Source of the DNA: Epiperipatus broadwayi
Lineage: Eukaryota > Onychophora > Udeonychophora > Euonychophora > Peripatidae
DNA length: 64,000 bases
Assembly (NCBI GenBank): GCA_028023455.1
Contig: JAQFVV010000027.1
Coordinates: 10,351,845-10,415,844, forward strand
Direction of reading: 5' to 3'
Positions 47,273-59,548 of the stretch are shown here, piece after piece. Position 1 is the stretch's first letter, and every line of letters starts with the position of its first letter. The notes beneath the pieces are model-generated. The model saw only the letters and a program-made list of their open reading frames with translations, searched no databases and was not told the origin of the DNA. The position numbers and the translations under genes are program-made.

Positions 47273-48722
47273 TCAGAACTATAACAAACACAATACAAAT
47301 ACATAAATACAAATGTATAAGAATATATAATTTTACATTTTATATATATAGTCTATTTTATAATCATTATTTATATACCCAGATATATCTTTATATACCT
47401 CTCTATATAATTATATTATACATTTTGATCTTTTTTATATTCTATATTTATCAATCAATACTTCCTATAATCATATATATATATATATATATATATATTA
47501 CTTTTATTTCATTTATTTTTTATTTTACTCATTAATTTTTTAATATTTAACTCTAACATTATATATTTATACTTTTGTATTTTACATTATTATTATTATT
47601 CATTACATTAACATTCAATTTGTATAATTTTCTTTAACCTACAATATTATTTTTAAGATATTTTTATAACTACTATTACTGTAGGTTAAAGAAAATTATG
47701 CATAATGAATGTTAATATGATGAATAATAATAATGTAAAATATAAAAGTATAAATATATAAGGTTAGAGTTGAATATAGTAAAAAATTAATAGGAATAAA
47801 ATAAAAAATAAATGAAATAAAAATAATATATGTATATGATTATAGTTTGAAATTATTCAAACAGAAGTCAATCTCTGATAATGCACTTTTTCTTAAATAT
47901 TATAAATCTCTGTGCACTCTCCTGCTGGTAAGAACTTAAAAAACTTAAGTGAATCACTTATGTTTAGAGCATACATTCCATATACACCAACTCTTACAGA
48001 CCATGCTTAAATCAGGGCTTGAGTCTATTGTGTGCCTGATATTATAATCAAATATTCAATTGTACAAATCTATTTAACCCATCACAGAAGAAAGACAGTG
48101 TCTCATTTTTAACCCCTTACGATTAGACAAACATGACTTTTGCAGTGCTTTATAATAATAGGTTTACATTTATCAGTCATGTTTGTCTTATCGTAGATGG
48201 TTAAAAATGAGACACTGTCTTTCTTCTGTGATGGGTTAAATAGATTTGTACAATTGAATATTTGATTATAACATCAGGCATACAATAGACTCAAGCCCTG
48301 ATTTAAGCATGGTCTGTAAGAGTTGGTGTATATGAAATGTATGCTCTAAACTTAAGTAATTCACTTAAGTTTTTTAAATTCTTACTGGCCGGAGAGTGCG
48401 TGGAGATTTATAATATTGAAGAAATAGTGCATTATCAGAGATTGACTTCCATTTGAATAATTTCAAAGTTTTCAGTGCTTTATAATAATAGGTTTACATA
48501 AGTGATTATAGGAAATATTGATTTGTAAATATAGAATATAAAAAGATTAAAATGAATAATATTTAAAAAGGTAATAATTATATAGAGATGTATATAAAGA
48601 TATATGTGGGTATATAAATAATAATTATAAAATAGAATATATGTGTATATATAAAATGTAAAATTATACGTTCATGTATATTTGTATTCATGTATTTGTA
48701 TTTTGTTTCTTATAGTTTTGAA
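47273..48722. repeat. compound structure: hairpins B/B' and C/C' nested in A/A'
   Basis: Three inverted pairs in the order A-B-B'-C-C'-A'. A is 47273-47474, inverted at 48502-48722 (tataacaaacacaatacaaa ... tacttcctataatcat). B is 47466-47643, inverted at 47680-47845 (ataatcatatat... ttaacctaca). C is 47847-48138, inverted at 48175-48467, ~292-bp arms with few differences (gaagtcaatctctgataatg ... aagaaagacagtgtctcatt ...). The 25-bp phrase with gtgctttataataataggtt occurs in the C loop (48146) and again just after C' (48474). No frame longer than chance. B, B' and A are strongly AT-rich, while C is ordinary sequence. Two or three successive foldback insertions, or one complex element, could explain it. 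Confidence 0.8.
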
Positions 48723-49100
48723 CTAATAAATAGTCATATATAACATTACAAACTGCAATTATAATTTTCAAATTGCACCCAACGTATTACTTAAATAATA
48801 AGTGTAATAATACTCAAGGCTAAATGAGTTTATAAATAATCATTAAAAAACAGTCAACGCTTAGACAATCCCAATATTAATAACAATCAGGTGGGACCCC
48901 ACCTTTATTTTTAATCCAATATATTTATGTAGACACTAAAGATTGCAACTTGACCACAGAAATTGAAATTATTGATACAAAGAAGTTTAAATAAACCTTC
49001 TTAGATAGATAAATATAACCTGTTCTGAATACAGATTAATAAATAGTCAAATACACATTACAAACTGCAATGATAATTGCTCAAGGTTTATATATATATA
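48723..49100. other. AT-rich stretch with a local direct repeat
   Basis: aataaatagtcatatataac + attacaaactgcaattataa (48725-48766) is repeated as aataaatagtcaaatacaca + ttacaaactgcaatgataat at 49029-49077. About 300 bp lies between them, so this may be the pair of ends of a small element. No coding frame. Confidence 0.4.
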
Positions 49101-51016
49101 TATTGTAATGGTGTATCAAGAAAAGTTTGAACCGGGGTGATGGGAAAACATCACCAACCCCAAGTCAATACAAAATCAATAATTTACAAAAGCATATATA
49201 AGTAATATAATATTTTATGAGAGCATAAGATTAGATCATCTCAGGGAACATTGAGAGATCAGCCAGTCACTCCTTAGAACAACTAAAATATAATTAATCA
49301 TCAACCAGCATTATAAAGTAAGAGAAAGTGCCATCCAAAATACCATTCGTCAACATGAATGATTCACAATAAAATATAATAAAATCTGTACAATAAATCA
49401 GCAGTCCATATTGTGGCTGGATTTGAAGAATAAAAAAATATAAACCAACAGTCAACCTTGTGACTGGATTGGAAATGGGTCTTCGGTAGACCAGGCTAAC
49501 TATTGAGCCTTTGCCAGCTTGGGCAATTATTTAACCATTAATTTGTAAGCACAAACTAAGTGTTCATCCATCAGAATACATAAGAATTAAACAATAATAC
49601 TGGGATACAAATCATCAATGTCAGGCCACTTGTACTAGCCAACTATAAACATATTCCTAATAAGGCTAAACTACAATAAAAAATAGTGCATGGGCTTTAA
49701 AGAATATAATCTTATGCACCAACCAGGATGATGATGATTGATCATCACTGGATGCCACAAAAGCACTAAATACACATCCCCATTTACATATTCATCCTGT
49801 GCATGAATCTAGCTCAGAGAACATAAGCTCTATTACTGTATGTGACCAAGAGATGATGGAAACAATTTTTAACAATTAAATACAAGTTTATTAATAATAA
49901 AAAAATAAATGATACTTAAGGTCTGATTTTGAATAATATACAATATAAAAACATTATCATATTTGTGACATACAAAATTACTATACAAAATTCAAATTAT
50001 TACATTAATTTATGTAATTACTGTTCAAAATTCAAATTATTACTATGGTTTACATATATATGCACACAGATGCATGATTTATAATATGCAATTAATATTC
50101 AATAACAAAATGATTAAAATTTGCATATATGTCCTATGTGACAAGCATTGACATATATGTGCACACAGATTATTTATAAATTTAATTTTGTCAAACAGTA
50201 AATAACAATAATTTTTACAATTACAAATTCCATTTGGAATATACATAAAATTTACATATTTGTTATAATAATGAAAGTTATTTTCATAATTATTCTTTTT
50301 GTTGAATATAGCTTTTTTGCCTTAAAATAAATACTATTTAATTTTTGACAGATGATTGTTAATTGATTTAAAATGTCTCTCTCTTTTTTTTTAATAAACG
50401 AAATATAAAATCATTTTATAGAATTAAAAAAATTTATTTTTTAAAATGTCTTTCTGCTTGATTGGTTCATGCTGATGAAGTATGCAAGGTGAGATAGGAG
50501 AAGTGAATACATGAACTGCAGCTCCCCATGCCATGATAGGTAGACAGCCAAGCATGGACATCCAGAACACAAAGCCCCATGATGTGGTGAGAAAAAACTT
50601 CATTTTTAAGCACTGCCCCTTTTAAGTACCTAGACATCATCCACAAGGAGTAGTATCCAACAAAAAATAGGCATTGAGCCAGCCCTGCTCATCTCTTGTG
50701 ATTCTTAGGGGCTTTAGATGAGATCTATTCATGAGACCAAGGCCTATTCATGACACCTACATATACACTGCTGGACTACTCTGGGAGCTCAACATCTACA
50801 TCTAGACAGTGCCGAGCCTATACTTTGGAGCATCATGAACACACTGCATCCAGGCAGCCCTGCTCAATCATACACCCACCATAAACATGAAAAGTACAAA
50901 TTCATGCATCATTTCTAAAATGTCATTTTACTAAAGAAATTATTTAAAATTTCATTATTATATATAACTCTACTCACGTATATATGTTTATTTGTGTTTC
51001 TCTGCATTTAGATACA
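49101..51016. other. mixed stretch, possibly retroelement-derived, not identified
   Basis: After a (TA)n run, TGTAATGGTGTATCAAGAAA begins a GC-richer stretch; on the minus strand, attattaataaacttgtatt near 49900 looks like an AATAAA signal region. 50450-50890 is clearly less AT-rich (cagctccccatgccatgata, ctgctggactactctgggag), yet all frames are closed. These signs suggest fragments of LTR elements, but no paired LTR or protein motif was found. Confidence 0.3.
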
Positions 51017-51299
51017 TCAGCATATATGTAATTGCTTCTTCACCAAGTTTGGGTTCCCTGAGCAAGCTGGAAAATTTTTCTTGCTAAGTTTGGTTTTAGT
51101 GATCATCATCATCAGGAAAATATATAATCCATGTAAAATGTTGATCTGTAGTTGGTCTCTTTCTATGTAGGATTGTTCCAGGCAAGCAGCTATCTTGGTT
51201 TGATATATTTCAGACAAGCAACTGTTCTCTCGACATTTAAGGCTATGAATTTCAGCACAAAGAAGTGGGCCATTTTCTCCATGTGAATTCAAACTTCTA
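51017..51299 (-). CDS. possible terminal coding exon, function unknown
   Basis: On the minus strand, tgctactgttttccttgtag just before 51299 is a good splice acceptor (pyrimidine tract plus AG). After it one frame stays open for about 94 codons to a TGA at 51017-51019. The protein piece has five Cys in its N-terminal half (CAEIHSLKCRENSCLSEIY, ACLEQSYIERDQ) and a basic end (NPNLVKKQLHIC). An internal run of TGATGATGATGATCAC encodes Met-Met-Met. I do not recognise the family. No donor or further exon was found, so it may equally be a repeat or chance frame. Confidence 0.25.
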
Positions 51300-53359
51300 C
51301 AAGGAAAACAGTAGCAGTTCCTGAATCTACTGTCCTGCCTTCAGCTATATCAGTTCACAGTAGTTATTCTGCCAACTCTATGGTCAGCTAAAACCAACTG
51401 CTGCAAACTTCAAGAAGCTTTAACAAAATATTGTAACCAACTTTGCAGCTGACTAGCTCTTACAAAATTACTATCCAGACTGTTCTCTTCAAAAATCACT
51501 ATCCAGACTGGAGCTAATTTTTCTATCAGTCATTTTATAGAATCACCTAAGGTGATAATAACAACTTGATTAAAAACAGGGTTTTCTTCTTCTTATCTCT
51601 CTAATTCTTTTGAAAACAAGCTTGAATTTTTTATTAAAGTGTGATATATTTGTTTTCACTTAGGGGATTTCTAATAGATAGAGATTTTGTTTAATTAATT
51701 AAAATTTCAAAAATACTATACTTGTTTGTAAATCTCAAAATCAGAATAATAATACAATATTTATATTTATTCAGACCTTTTAAAAGTTTAATTTATAAAA
51801 CAATAATTTAAATCAGAATTGATTATTTATTTATTTCTATTTCAATGAATGTAGAAAATATCTACTATAATTTTTATCTGTGTTTATTTCTACTTTTCCT
51901 TTCAACTTTATATATATATTTATGCACACACACTACATTAGTGTGTGCTATGTAATCCAATTGGTTACAATATATATATATATATATGGTACAAGTATGT
52001 TAGCACTGTGTAAGATTTAAAAGCTAAATGAAGTAAAATTTAAAAATCATCAGTAGACATAATTTAGTTGTTTTTTTTGGTTAGTATAATTTATTTTTAG
52101 ATACTACAATAAAAGATATTTGTGTTTGATATAATCTATTTAATTAAAGTTAAAATGAGATGGAATATAAATGCATACAAATTGTTAACCCAGATAACAA
52201 AAGAAATTACAAAAGCAAGTGATTATAATAAAAGTAACATTCTTATAATGATAATTAAATATAGCGCCAAAAGAATTTATAGAAAGATAACTTTGGAGGT
52301 AAAAAGTAAAAAAGGAATGTACAAGATCATCAACTTGTATTTTGATAATAAAACAAAGGATAAAAATATATGCACAGAAAATCTCAAAACTGGTTGAGGG
52401 TATAAAAATAAATAACTTCAAGAAGGGTCTTGTTTTGTTCTTTTGGCTGGATGTTTTCTGTGAGTCCTGGATAGAGAAATTGCCTCTATCCAGGATTACT
52501 CTATGTTGAACTAAGTCATCATGTGGGAATGGAAAGTGGAGCATGTGTGGACACCTTTCATCATAAAGAGGTTACTCCAAAAGTTTTTAAGTCTAGCCTT
52601 GAAACAGACTAGGAACATGAAAATGTCAATGGAAGAATTCCCAAGAAATACATATATACTGCAATAATCTATGATCTACATAAACTCATGGAACTTTCTG
52701 GCATATAATTAAATGTTTGTAAACTAAATTTAATTACCCATAAAGAGACATTTACTGTTTTATTCTTCAAAGGAACTATTAATTATTTGATTAATATTAT
52801 TACCTGAATTTGTATATGTATGTTCTTTCCAGTTTTATTAGTAATTCAAAATTATCATTTAAATACCTTAATTTTCTTTAATAAAATATTTACCATTAAT
52901 ATCAACTTTTCATTGTGCTTCTTAATTTTAGTTTATTAGATTTTACTATTAAAAAGATTGTTTAAGAAATGTATAAATTACCTTTGCCAATATACTTTAA
53001 TAGTTAAACCTGGGGAAAATTCATATAAAAGATTAAAGTGATAAGAAATCAAAATCCCAATCTTACTTTTAGTTATTTGCTTTGTAATTGATGATGCAAT
53101 GCTATGAGAGTTAGCAAGTCTACAGACCCTGTCACCCTCTTAAACAAATTAAAACTAACTCCACCAGCAATTCAAATCATAATAAATATTACATCAATTA
53201 ATCAGGAAATATAATTATGTTCTTGAAATATTGGAACTCATATAGAAACAGAATATTCTTTTTTTAATAATTTGATTAACTAACACTTTATAATGCATAA
53301 AATAAGATCTAATCTATATAGAATGATATAGAATAGATTATTGTTATAATAATTAATAG
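51300..53359. other. AT-rich noncoding stretch
   Basis: 51300-51500 is moderately GC-rich, with ttactatccagactg at 51468-51482 repeated as tcactatccagactg at 51497-51511. At 52461-52496, tcctggatagag and ctctatccagga form a small perfect hairpin. Open frames at 52122-52544 overlap on both strands and lack motifs. Confidence 0.35.
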
Positions 53360-53524
53360 AGATAATATCCATTAAATAGAGTAAAAGGCCCCCAACAAAA
53401 GAGCTATTATAGGTTTATGAGTAAAACTTGATTAACTTCAGGAAGTGTCAATTAGTAGTAATTGAAAATTTCTTGGGAACAACAAAGAATAAAATTTAGC
53501 TCTCTATTTAATGGATATTATCTC
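53360..53524. mobile_element. short MITE related to family F
   Basis: Ends gagataatatccattaaata + gag and ctctatttaatggatattat + ctc are inverted. The interior has aaaagagctattataggttt and aattagtagtaattg, both present in 27309-27627. It appears to be a deleted relative with different outermost bases. Confidence 0.65.
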
Positions 53525-53546
53525 CTCATTTCTATTTATATATATA

Positions 53547-53639
53547 TTGTGCCAGGCATTATCAAATGGCCTTACACAAAATCTGCTGTAAAGAATATTA
53601 CAGCAGATACATATATAGATTTGTACATATTAGGCACAA
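53547..53639. repeat. small palindrome beside a (TA)n run
   Basis: ttgtgcc at the left and ggcacaa at the right enclose a central perfect hairpin, atctgctgtaa-agaata-ttacagcagat. The 93-bp unit sits directly after tatatatatat and is followed by atatat, similar to the arrangement at 56277-56510. Confidence 0.5.
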
Positions 53640-56210
53640 CAAATATATAAATGTGCTATATTAATAATGGAAGTTGGTCTGAGCATTAAAATACCCACAC
53701 ACACCAATTTAAAGTAATATGAAATTGACATATAAAATATTGCATAATAAACTCATGTGTTTTTCCTTTTTGTATATTTTTTATGATATGTCATTATATG
53801 TAATTGTTTTTTTAATTTTCCAACATACTTGTTGTATTTTTTTTTTAATTACTTTTCTAAAGATTGTACTTTTATTCCATAAGCAAATAATGTTAATTGC
53901 TTTTGCAAAAATCTGATCAAAAGCAAAATGTTTGATAATGCTATAATTAAAATGTTATCTTTTTTTTTACTTTTTTTGTATATAAAGTAGAAATTCTTTT
54001 GAATAATAATAGCTGTAATCAAGCGGTCTGGGCATCCAAGATGGAAATCATTATATCAAACTTAAAATGTAGAATTTAATCGGAAAAATTGTAAGGAATG
54101 TTATAATCTAAATGATAAGATAAATTGAAAGGAATGGCTGATTCATACTTCTCAGAGGGCTAGTGGGATTGATATAGTTTAGTCAGTGCTGTGAGATTCA
54201 TTCTTTCTTTGGCAGTCATTCTGGGCAAGTCATTCACTACCTTGGCTCTAGAATTGGTAAATCATCTAGCTACTTGAGATTAATTTATGGAGTAGACTAC
54301 AGCAGATAATTTCTAAGAAGAAATCCATTGTACAGTTCTTTTAAGAACTAATGATTTCTTAAGATTTAATGAACATTTAATAAAATTTATGTTCATATAC
54401 AAACAGAGGAAAATATGAAGCAATCTACCAGAGAGTCCAGTAAAATGATTGTGGGGTAGACAACCAGCCACTGCACCGCCCTTTCTCTGTCCCAAGCCGC
54501 CAAGATGTGACCACGCCAGTTCCAGCCGCCCATGATGATGACAAACGCCGCCTTGCTAAATAGATGAAATCCTCATTACATAGCCAGTTGACTTGAAGCC
54601 CACACAGAGCCCAGCGGAGAAGAATGAAGACACAGACATAAGTTTATTTTAAGATGTTTTATTAATATTGAAATAATTAACTTTGATATTTCCGATTAAA
54701 TATATTCATATTTCTTCATTATTATTAATCATTTAAAAAAGAGAGTTTGTCTCTCGCATATGTATATTAAATTTACAGTTATTATGGGAATAAATGTTAA
54801 AGCTTTTACTTAAATCTTTTGAGTCAATTTTTCTATTTTAAATTCTAGTATTTTCAACAAAGATTGCAATGAGATTCTTTTTTTTTTGTTGCTATTCGTT
54901 TTCCTCTTGTTGTTACTCCTGAAATTCATCATATATAAATATACATGTATATATGCGTACATACGCTTATAATATTCGGTAAATACGATATCTCATGTTG
55001 AATATCTAAAAATGTATTTAATCATATATCCTTTTTAAGTTTTTTTTTTTTTTTTGTCATTGCTGCACCTCAAGATGCGTGTAAGAAGGGATTGATCTAT
55101 TATAGATTCCCTGTAAGCAAGTACTCTAATAACTTTATATTTAAAATAATAGTAAGTGTATAATTGTGCTGCACGTATATACATGTATAGAAATTTATCT
55201 CTGGCAAAAGGGAAATAGATACAGTACCTTATGGTGAGTACAATATAGTATCTGAGCCAATGCAACCTATTGACTTGTTGAAAATATGAAATTAGTGAAA
55301 TATTTCATAGTGCAAATATATACATAGTTTTTATTATTATATTTGCTATCAATAAAAAGTATTTAAAGTCATCAGTAAAAGTATATGCCTGTATAACCGA
55401 AGATCTCTAATCTGATATATATATATATATATATATCAAATCACACAAAGTATAACTTATTTCTACAGGGTCAAAAAAGCTCAGACCACTTCCATTCTTT
55501 ATACAACATTGTAAATAGCTTTAGGGATTTATTATTTTCTTATATAAATTGTATTTTATCGATTTCAATGTCTCGTATATATATGGGGGTTTGTGATAAT
55601 TAATTATTTAAGTATTTTTTTATTATATCATCATTAGTATGAAACGATGGTGGGTATTTGGGATTAAATAAATATTTAATCATAATATTAAACTTGTTTC
55701 AATTTCATATTCTTTATATTGATAAAAAATGTGTCATTTCCTTATCAACCACATACCTATAATAATCATTTAACTTACCCATTTGAAGACCCTAGATGTA
55801 GTGACTGAGCTAGCCACAAAGGGATATCGCTCTACCGAGGTGTTAAATATTATTCTCATGTTTTGCTGGCCATATGGTATTGCACACTCTTCTGGGAGGG
55901 GAAAAATTCATTTTTATTCTTTTCTAGAAGTGGCGCACAAAAGTCTATTTTGTAAATAGATTTTTCAAAGGTGTGTACTTGCCATTGTTCTAAATATTCG
56001 GGCATTCAAATAAGATATCGACTAAACGGTGTTTTTAACTGGAAGAGTCCTGTCAATCCACTCTTTCTATCAGTTTAGCTGGAAATACCAATATACATGA
56101 GTACAGACAATCGGCTAAATTGGTATCCATTTCTTTTCCTGTTGAATCTTGTTCACTTCATGCTCAGTGCAAGATTAGGATTAGGAAATTCACAGGGAGA
56201 ATGGTCTGGT

Positions 56211-56250
<40 letters not shown>

Positions 56251-56276
56251 AATTCTAATGTTTTCACGGATAAAAG
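53640..56276. other. AT-rich stretch with a GC-richer island
   Basis: 54440-54620 stands out (gccactgcaccgccctttct, ccaagccgccaagatgtgac, ccagttccagccgcccatga), but every frame is interrupted or motif-free and no repeat partner was seen. 55770-56200 is also less AT-rich (gtagtgactgagctagccac, tagaagtggcgcacaaaagt) without assignment. The rest is AT-rich with a (TA)n run at 55417-55437. Confidence 0.3.
56214..56247. repeat. (TA)n microsatellite
   Basis: About 17 TA units, matched by a similar tract at 56508-56538 on the far side of the family J palindrome. Other long (TA)n tracts lie at 47475-47498, 51970-51987, 55417-55437 and 63279-63291. Confidence 0.9.
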
Positions 56277-56505
56277 ATGTCATATTCTTATTACTATTTA
56301 CGAGGATATTCCGTGTAGTGAAAAAGCTAAATGCTGGCGTTTCAGTACAAATATCAAGTACCTTCCTCAGGCGTCCTCTTTCTCAAATCATGCATTCTTA
56401 TGATTTGAGAAAGAGGACGCTCTGAGGAAGGTACTTGATATTGTACTGAAACGTCAGCATTTAGCTTTTTCACTACACGGAATATCCAAATAGTAATAAG
56501 AATAT

Positions 56506-56510
<5 letters not shown>
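56277..56510. mobile_element. palindromic MITE inserted in a (TA)n tract, family J
   Basis: Left arm 56277-56390 (atgtcatattcttattacta ... tgtagtgaaaaagctaaatg ... aagtaccttcctcaggcgtc + ctctttctcaaatcat) and right arm 56400-56510 are inverted copies with few mismatches and a loop of about 9 bp. (TA)n tracts of about 30 bp flank the element on both sides (56214-56247 and 56508-56538), consistent with insertion at TA and TA duplication. The right arm carries ctgaggaaggtacttgatat + tgtactgaaacgtcagc, a 'gaggaag...tgaaacgt' phrase known from many invertebrate repeats. A 101-codon plus frame across it is an artefact. Confidence 0.75.
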
Positions 56511-56540
<30 letters not shown>

Positions 56541-57324
56541 AAGTTATTGCAAATTACATCCTAAAAGATAAAATAGGGTCCTAATAAAGACAGAAATTTC
56601 AATCTTGTTGGTGAATTATGTAATATTTTATTAAAAATATAATGCAATAGAAGCAGATGTTTGATTATGAATAAATTCAAACACTAAAATATTTATGATG
56701 TCAGACTATCAATATGTCTGCAAAGCCTTAAATTTATGTGAAGATTCTTTACAAAATACATGTATAGTAATAAAACTTTTATATACTAATAGAGAGTTGA
56801 GCAAGGAAACACTTCTAAAAATTTTTAAACCTAACTGATTATGTATAAACATTCATAGTGTTCTGTTAATTCTTATTGCTCTAGTGTAATATTTAAGGCA
56901 GAAAATATTCCCTCTTTGTGTGAGAATGGTGTAATAGGCAGCACCCAGATAAAGTTTGGTCTCTGGTAAATTCTTTCTACAATACAATCATTAACTATTA
57001 TTACATATGTATATTTGCATTAAATTATTCATATATATATATATATTAAATCACCCCACATGGTTAAAAAATTCAGTACTGCCCTTTGTGAACTAATATA
57101 TAAATACATTAGAGTTTGTATTTCAAGATAGCCAGGTCAAAATGATACCAATTTGATCTGTCTGCTATATGATGTTTATATATTGAAATACTCTGAACCA
57201 ACTCAAACAAAGAACAGAAGGCAGTACTGGATTTCTTAACTATGTGGGGGTGATTCTAATTGGTTAATATTTGTATATTTATTTCAATATAGCGTTATGC
57301 ACTGGGATTATTTTCTATATTTAT
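56511..57324. other. AT-rich stretch with an inverted pair
   Basis: 57055-57085 (cccacatggttaaaaaattc + agtactgccctttgtg) is inverted at 57211-57250 (aacaaagaacagaaggcagt + actggatttcttaactatgt + ggggg), about 190 bp overall. It looks like another small foldback element, with (TA)n at 57034-57046 beside it. Confidence 0.5.
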
Positions 57325-59548
57325 TGTACCGGACATTCAATCTATTCTGACACAGAGGGTGCCACCAGATCACTACGTATCTGGAAAATTTATTTATTGT
57401 GATCAGAATGAATAATTATGATGGTTTGCACCAACTAGACTCAGGGAGAAACAAGAGATCTTAAAATTGATTAGTCAATTGAGACACAAAAGCACTAAGA
57501 CAAACGTCAGCCAAATTAAGTTTAAACACATTTAAAAATTTATTAAGAGAACATTTATAAGAGAAGTTTCTAAGTAAACAAATAGGATTAGCTCAAGTGT
57601 GTACCAGGAAGACTAAACACAATGCTCTGGCAGATCTACTTACTGATCTTCTAATAACAAATTATAAAGGGAGGAAGCAATTTCATTCAGCAGAGGATTC
57701 ACCCAAATATTGGTTTTCCCATTCAGATATTTAAACAATATGTTCATGAAATAAATCAACAAAACCAGCGCCGGTGAGCTTTTCGAGGTTCGAAAAATGT
57801 GTCGTGACCACGAATGTCATATGCCAGTAGAAGCTGCACCTATTATTATGTTTAAAATAAATATGATTGATCTACCTCAAGAACAACTGAAAAATGTGAT
57901 TGAAAATAAAAGGAAAACAATTAAAACTGGTGAATCCCAACCAAGCGATTGGCGAAAACTTCTCTAAGAATCATAATTAAGGTCTCAATAGGAGACAAGT
58001 AAATCATTTAAAAACCAGTTAGGTCTGCCCCAGCAATTAAAGAAAATGAATTACAAATAATTATAATTAAAAAATAAATTTATGACACAAGTTCTGAGTA
58101 CATGCTCTGATAAATTAAGCTACAAGGAAATACAAAATAAATCTATCGGAGAGTTCACATGTACAAAAATATTAAAGCTTTAAATACTTTAGCTGTAAAA
58201 GTCTCTCTCACCTGTAATTTACAAAGGGATAAATATTATCTTCCTGCTGGCAACTTATAAAATTACAAAGAAAAACAATTCTAGTTTTTGCTTTCAGAGA
58301 TATAAGAAATGAAGCAATGAAATCCCCACCTGCAGAAAAACTAGGAAAATAAAGTCACCAGCCAAAAGATTTTGGAGGTTTGCAAAAGCGCAAACAGTAT
58401 TTAAAATCAATTATGGGCAACTAAAATAATTACAGATAAGCATTTGAAATATACATGACTGCCAAAGCATTTTTAAAAAGTTTTAGGCATAAAAATATAA
58501 AAACTCACTTGTCACTCTCCAATAAACAAAAATTGAAAGCAAAATTTGGAATCTTAAAACTAAGATTCAAAGACACACTACAGAATACAAGAAAAAACTA
58601 CAAATATTAAATATGAGGCTAAATATGGCTTATGAATATAAAAGATTTATAATTAGATTGAGCGGAGATTTAATGAGAAAAAATTTACCCTGGGAAGAAT
58701 AAAAGAATACTTTACCTTACAATAAAGCAAAGTTCACGTAGAGTGTGCACATTTATTTCAGTCCATTTTCAGGTCCTTTGACAATAGCGAGGTAGAGGCA
58801 GTGTGGTCTTGTTTATTTTAGGTGTTCATTGCAGGATGAAGGAGAGTTGGCAGGTGAGGATCCATCTTTTGAATTAAACTAGCACAACATATTGTTGGTT
58901 ATAAAACGTATAGCAGAATATTTTAGCATCCCAGAGAAAGCAAAATTGTTTTAGTAACTGTAAATTTTGCTTTTAAAAATTAAATGTCCAAACTGCTAAT
59001 GGTACAAACATTGAAGAGGTTAATCCAAATGAATATTGGAACTGAACGAATCACTTTGATGAAGTGCTGACTTAATATCTCTAGTATAGAATAGAATAGA
59101 CTTCTCTCATCAAATTTTTGGTGTTATTTATACCTCCACTTGATTTCCTGTGAAAACTAGCCTCTTTGATGAATTCTATGCCTAACGCATGGCAAATATT
59201 AATCTCCAGCTCAATCTAATCTAAGAATTCTACCCAGGATTTAATTGAAACAAAAACAACAACACAAATCAAATCTCCACTTTTAGAATGAGTTTTGTAA
59301 TTAGTAAGCTTGCCTGTTTTCGATTAAATTAATTAAAAGCAAGCGGTGAAAGCAAACTATTTTAAAATAAATCGATAAACACTAAAATGATCCATTTTAC
59401 ATATAAACGTGTGTGGGTTTTGATACACGTACTCATTTTAAATAATAATAAAACTTTAAACATTAAAAGTTTAATGAAAATTAAAACCTTAATAATAATG
59501 TTTCCCTTTTTGTAATAACACCATTGAATTGGATATCAATCCGGTTCA
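57325..59548 (-). mobile_element. long terminal repeat 1 (3' LTR if the element is read on the minus strand)
   Basis: 2224-bp direct repeat of 61024-63277. Both copies start TGTACC(A/G)GACATTCAATC and end ..GGATATCAATCC(G/A)(G/A)TTCA, so they obey the TG...CA rule and their boundaries coincide exactly with the limits of similarity. Differences between copies are scattered substitutions and small indels (for example ~28 bp missing here relative to 63003-63030). It contains a short plus-strand frame at 57797-57967. A 5-bp target duplication is not evident (tttat before, atata after the whole element). Confidence 0.75.
57797..57967 (+). pseudogene. 56-codon open frame within LTR 1, relic
   Basis: ATG to TAA, beginning MCRDHECHMPVEAAPIIMFK and ending SDWRKLL. 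In LTR 2 the equivalent frame has an early stop (attaaa to atttaaact change) and amino-acid altering differences. Below it, another frame that is open in LTR 2 (61782-61964) is shifted in LTR 1. The pair suggests that the LTRs carry a decayed plus-strand gene piece. I do not recognise the protein, and chance cannot be excluded. Confidence 0.3.

Noticed and set aside
52122-52544. Overlapping open frames on opposite strands (91 and 119 codons)
   Set aside because: Residue content follows AT-rich composition (Lys/Ile/Asn or Phe/Ile) and no motif or splice context is present.
56120-56425. 101-codon plus-strand open frame
   Set aside because: It runs through a (TA)n tract (Tyr-Ile repeats) and into one arm of the family J palindrome.
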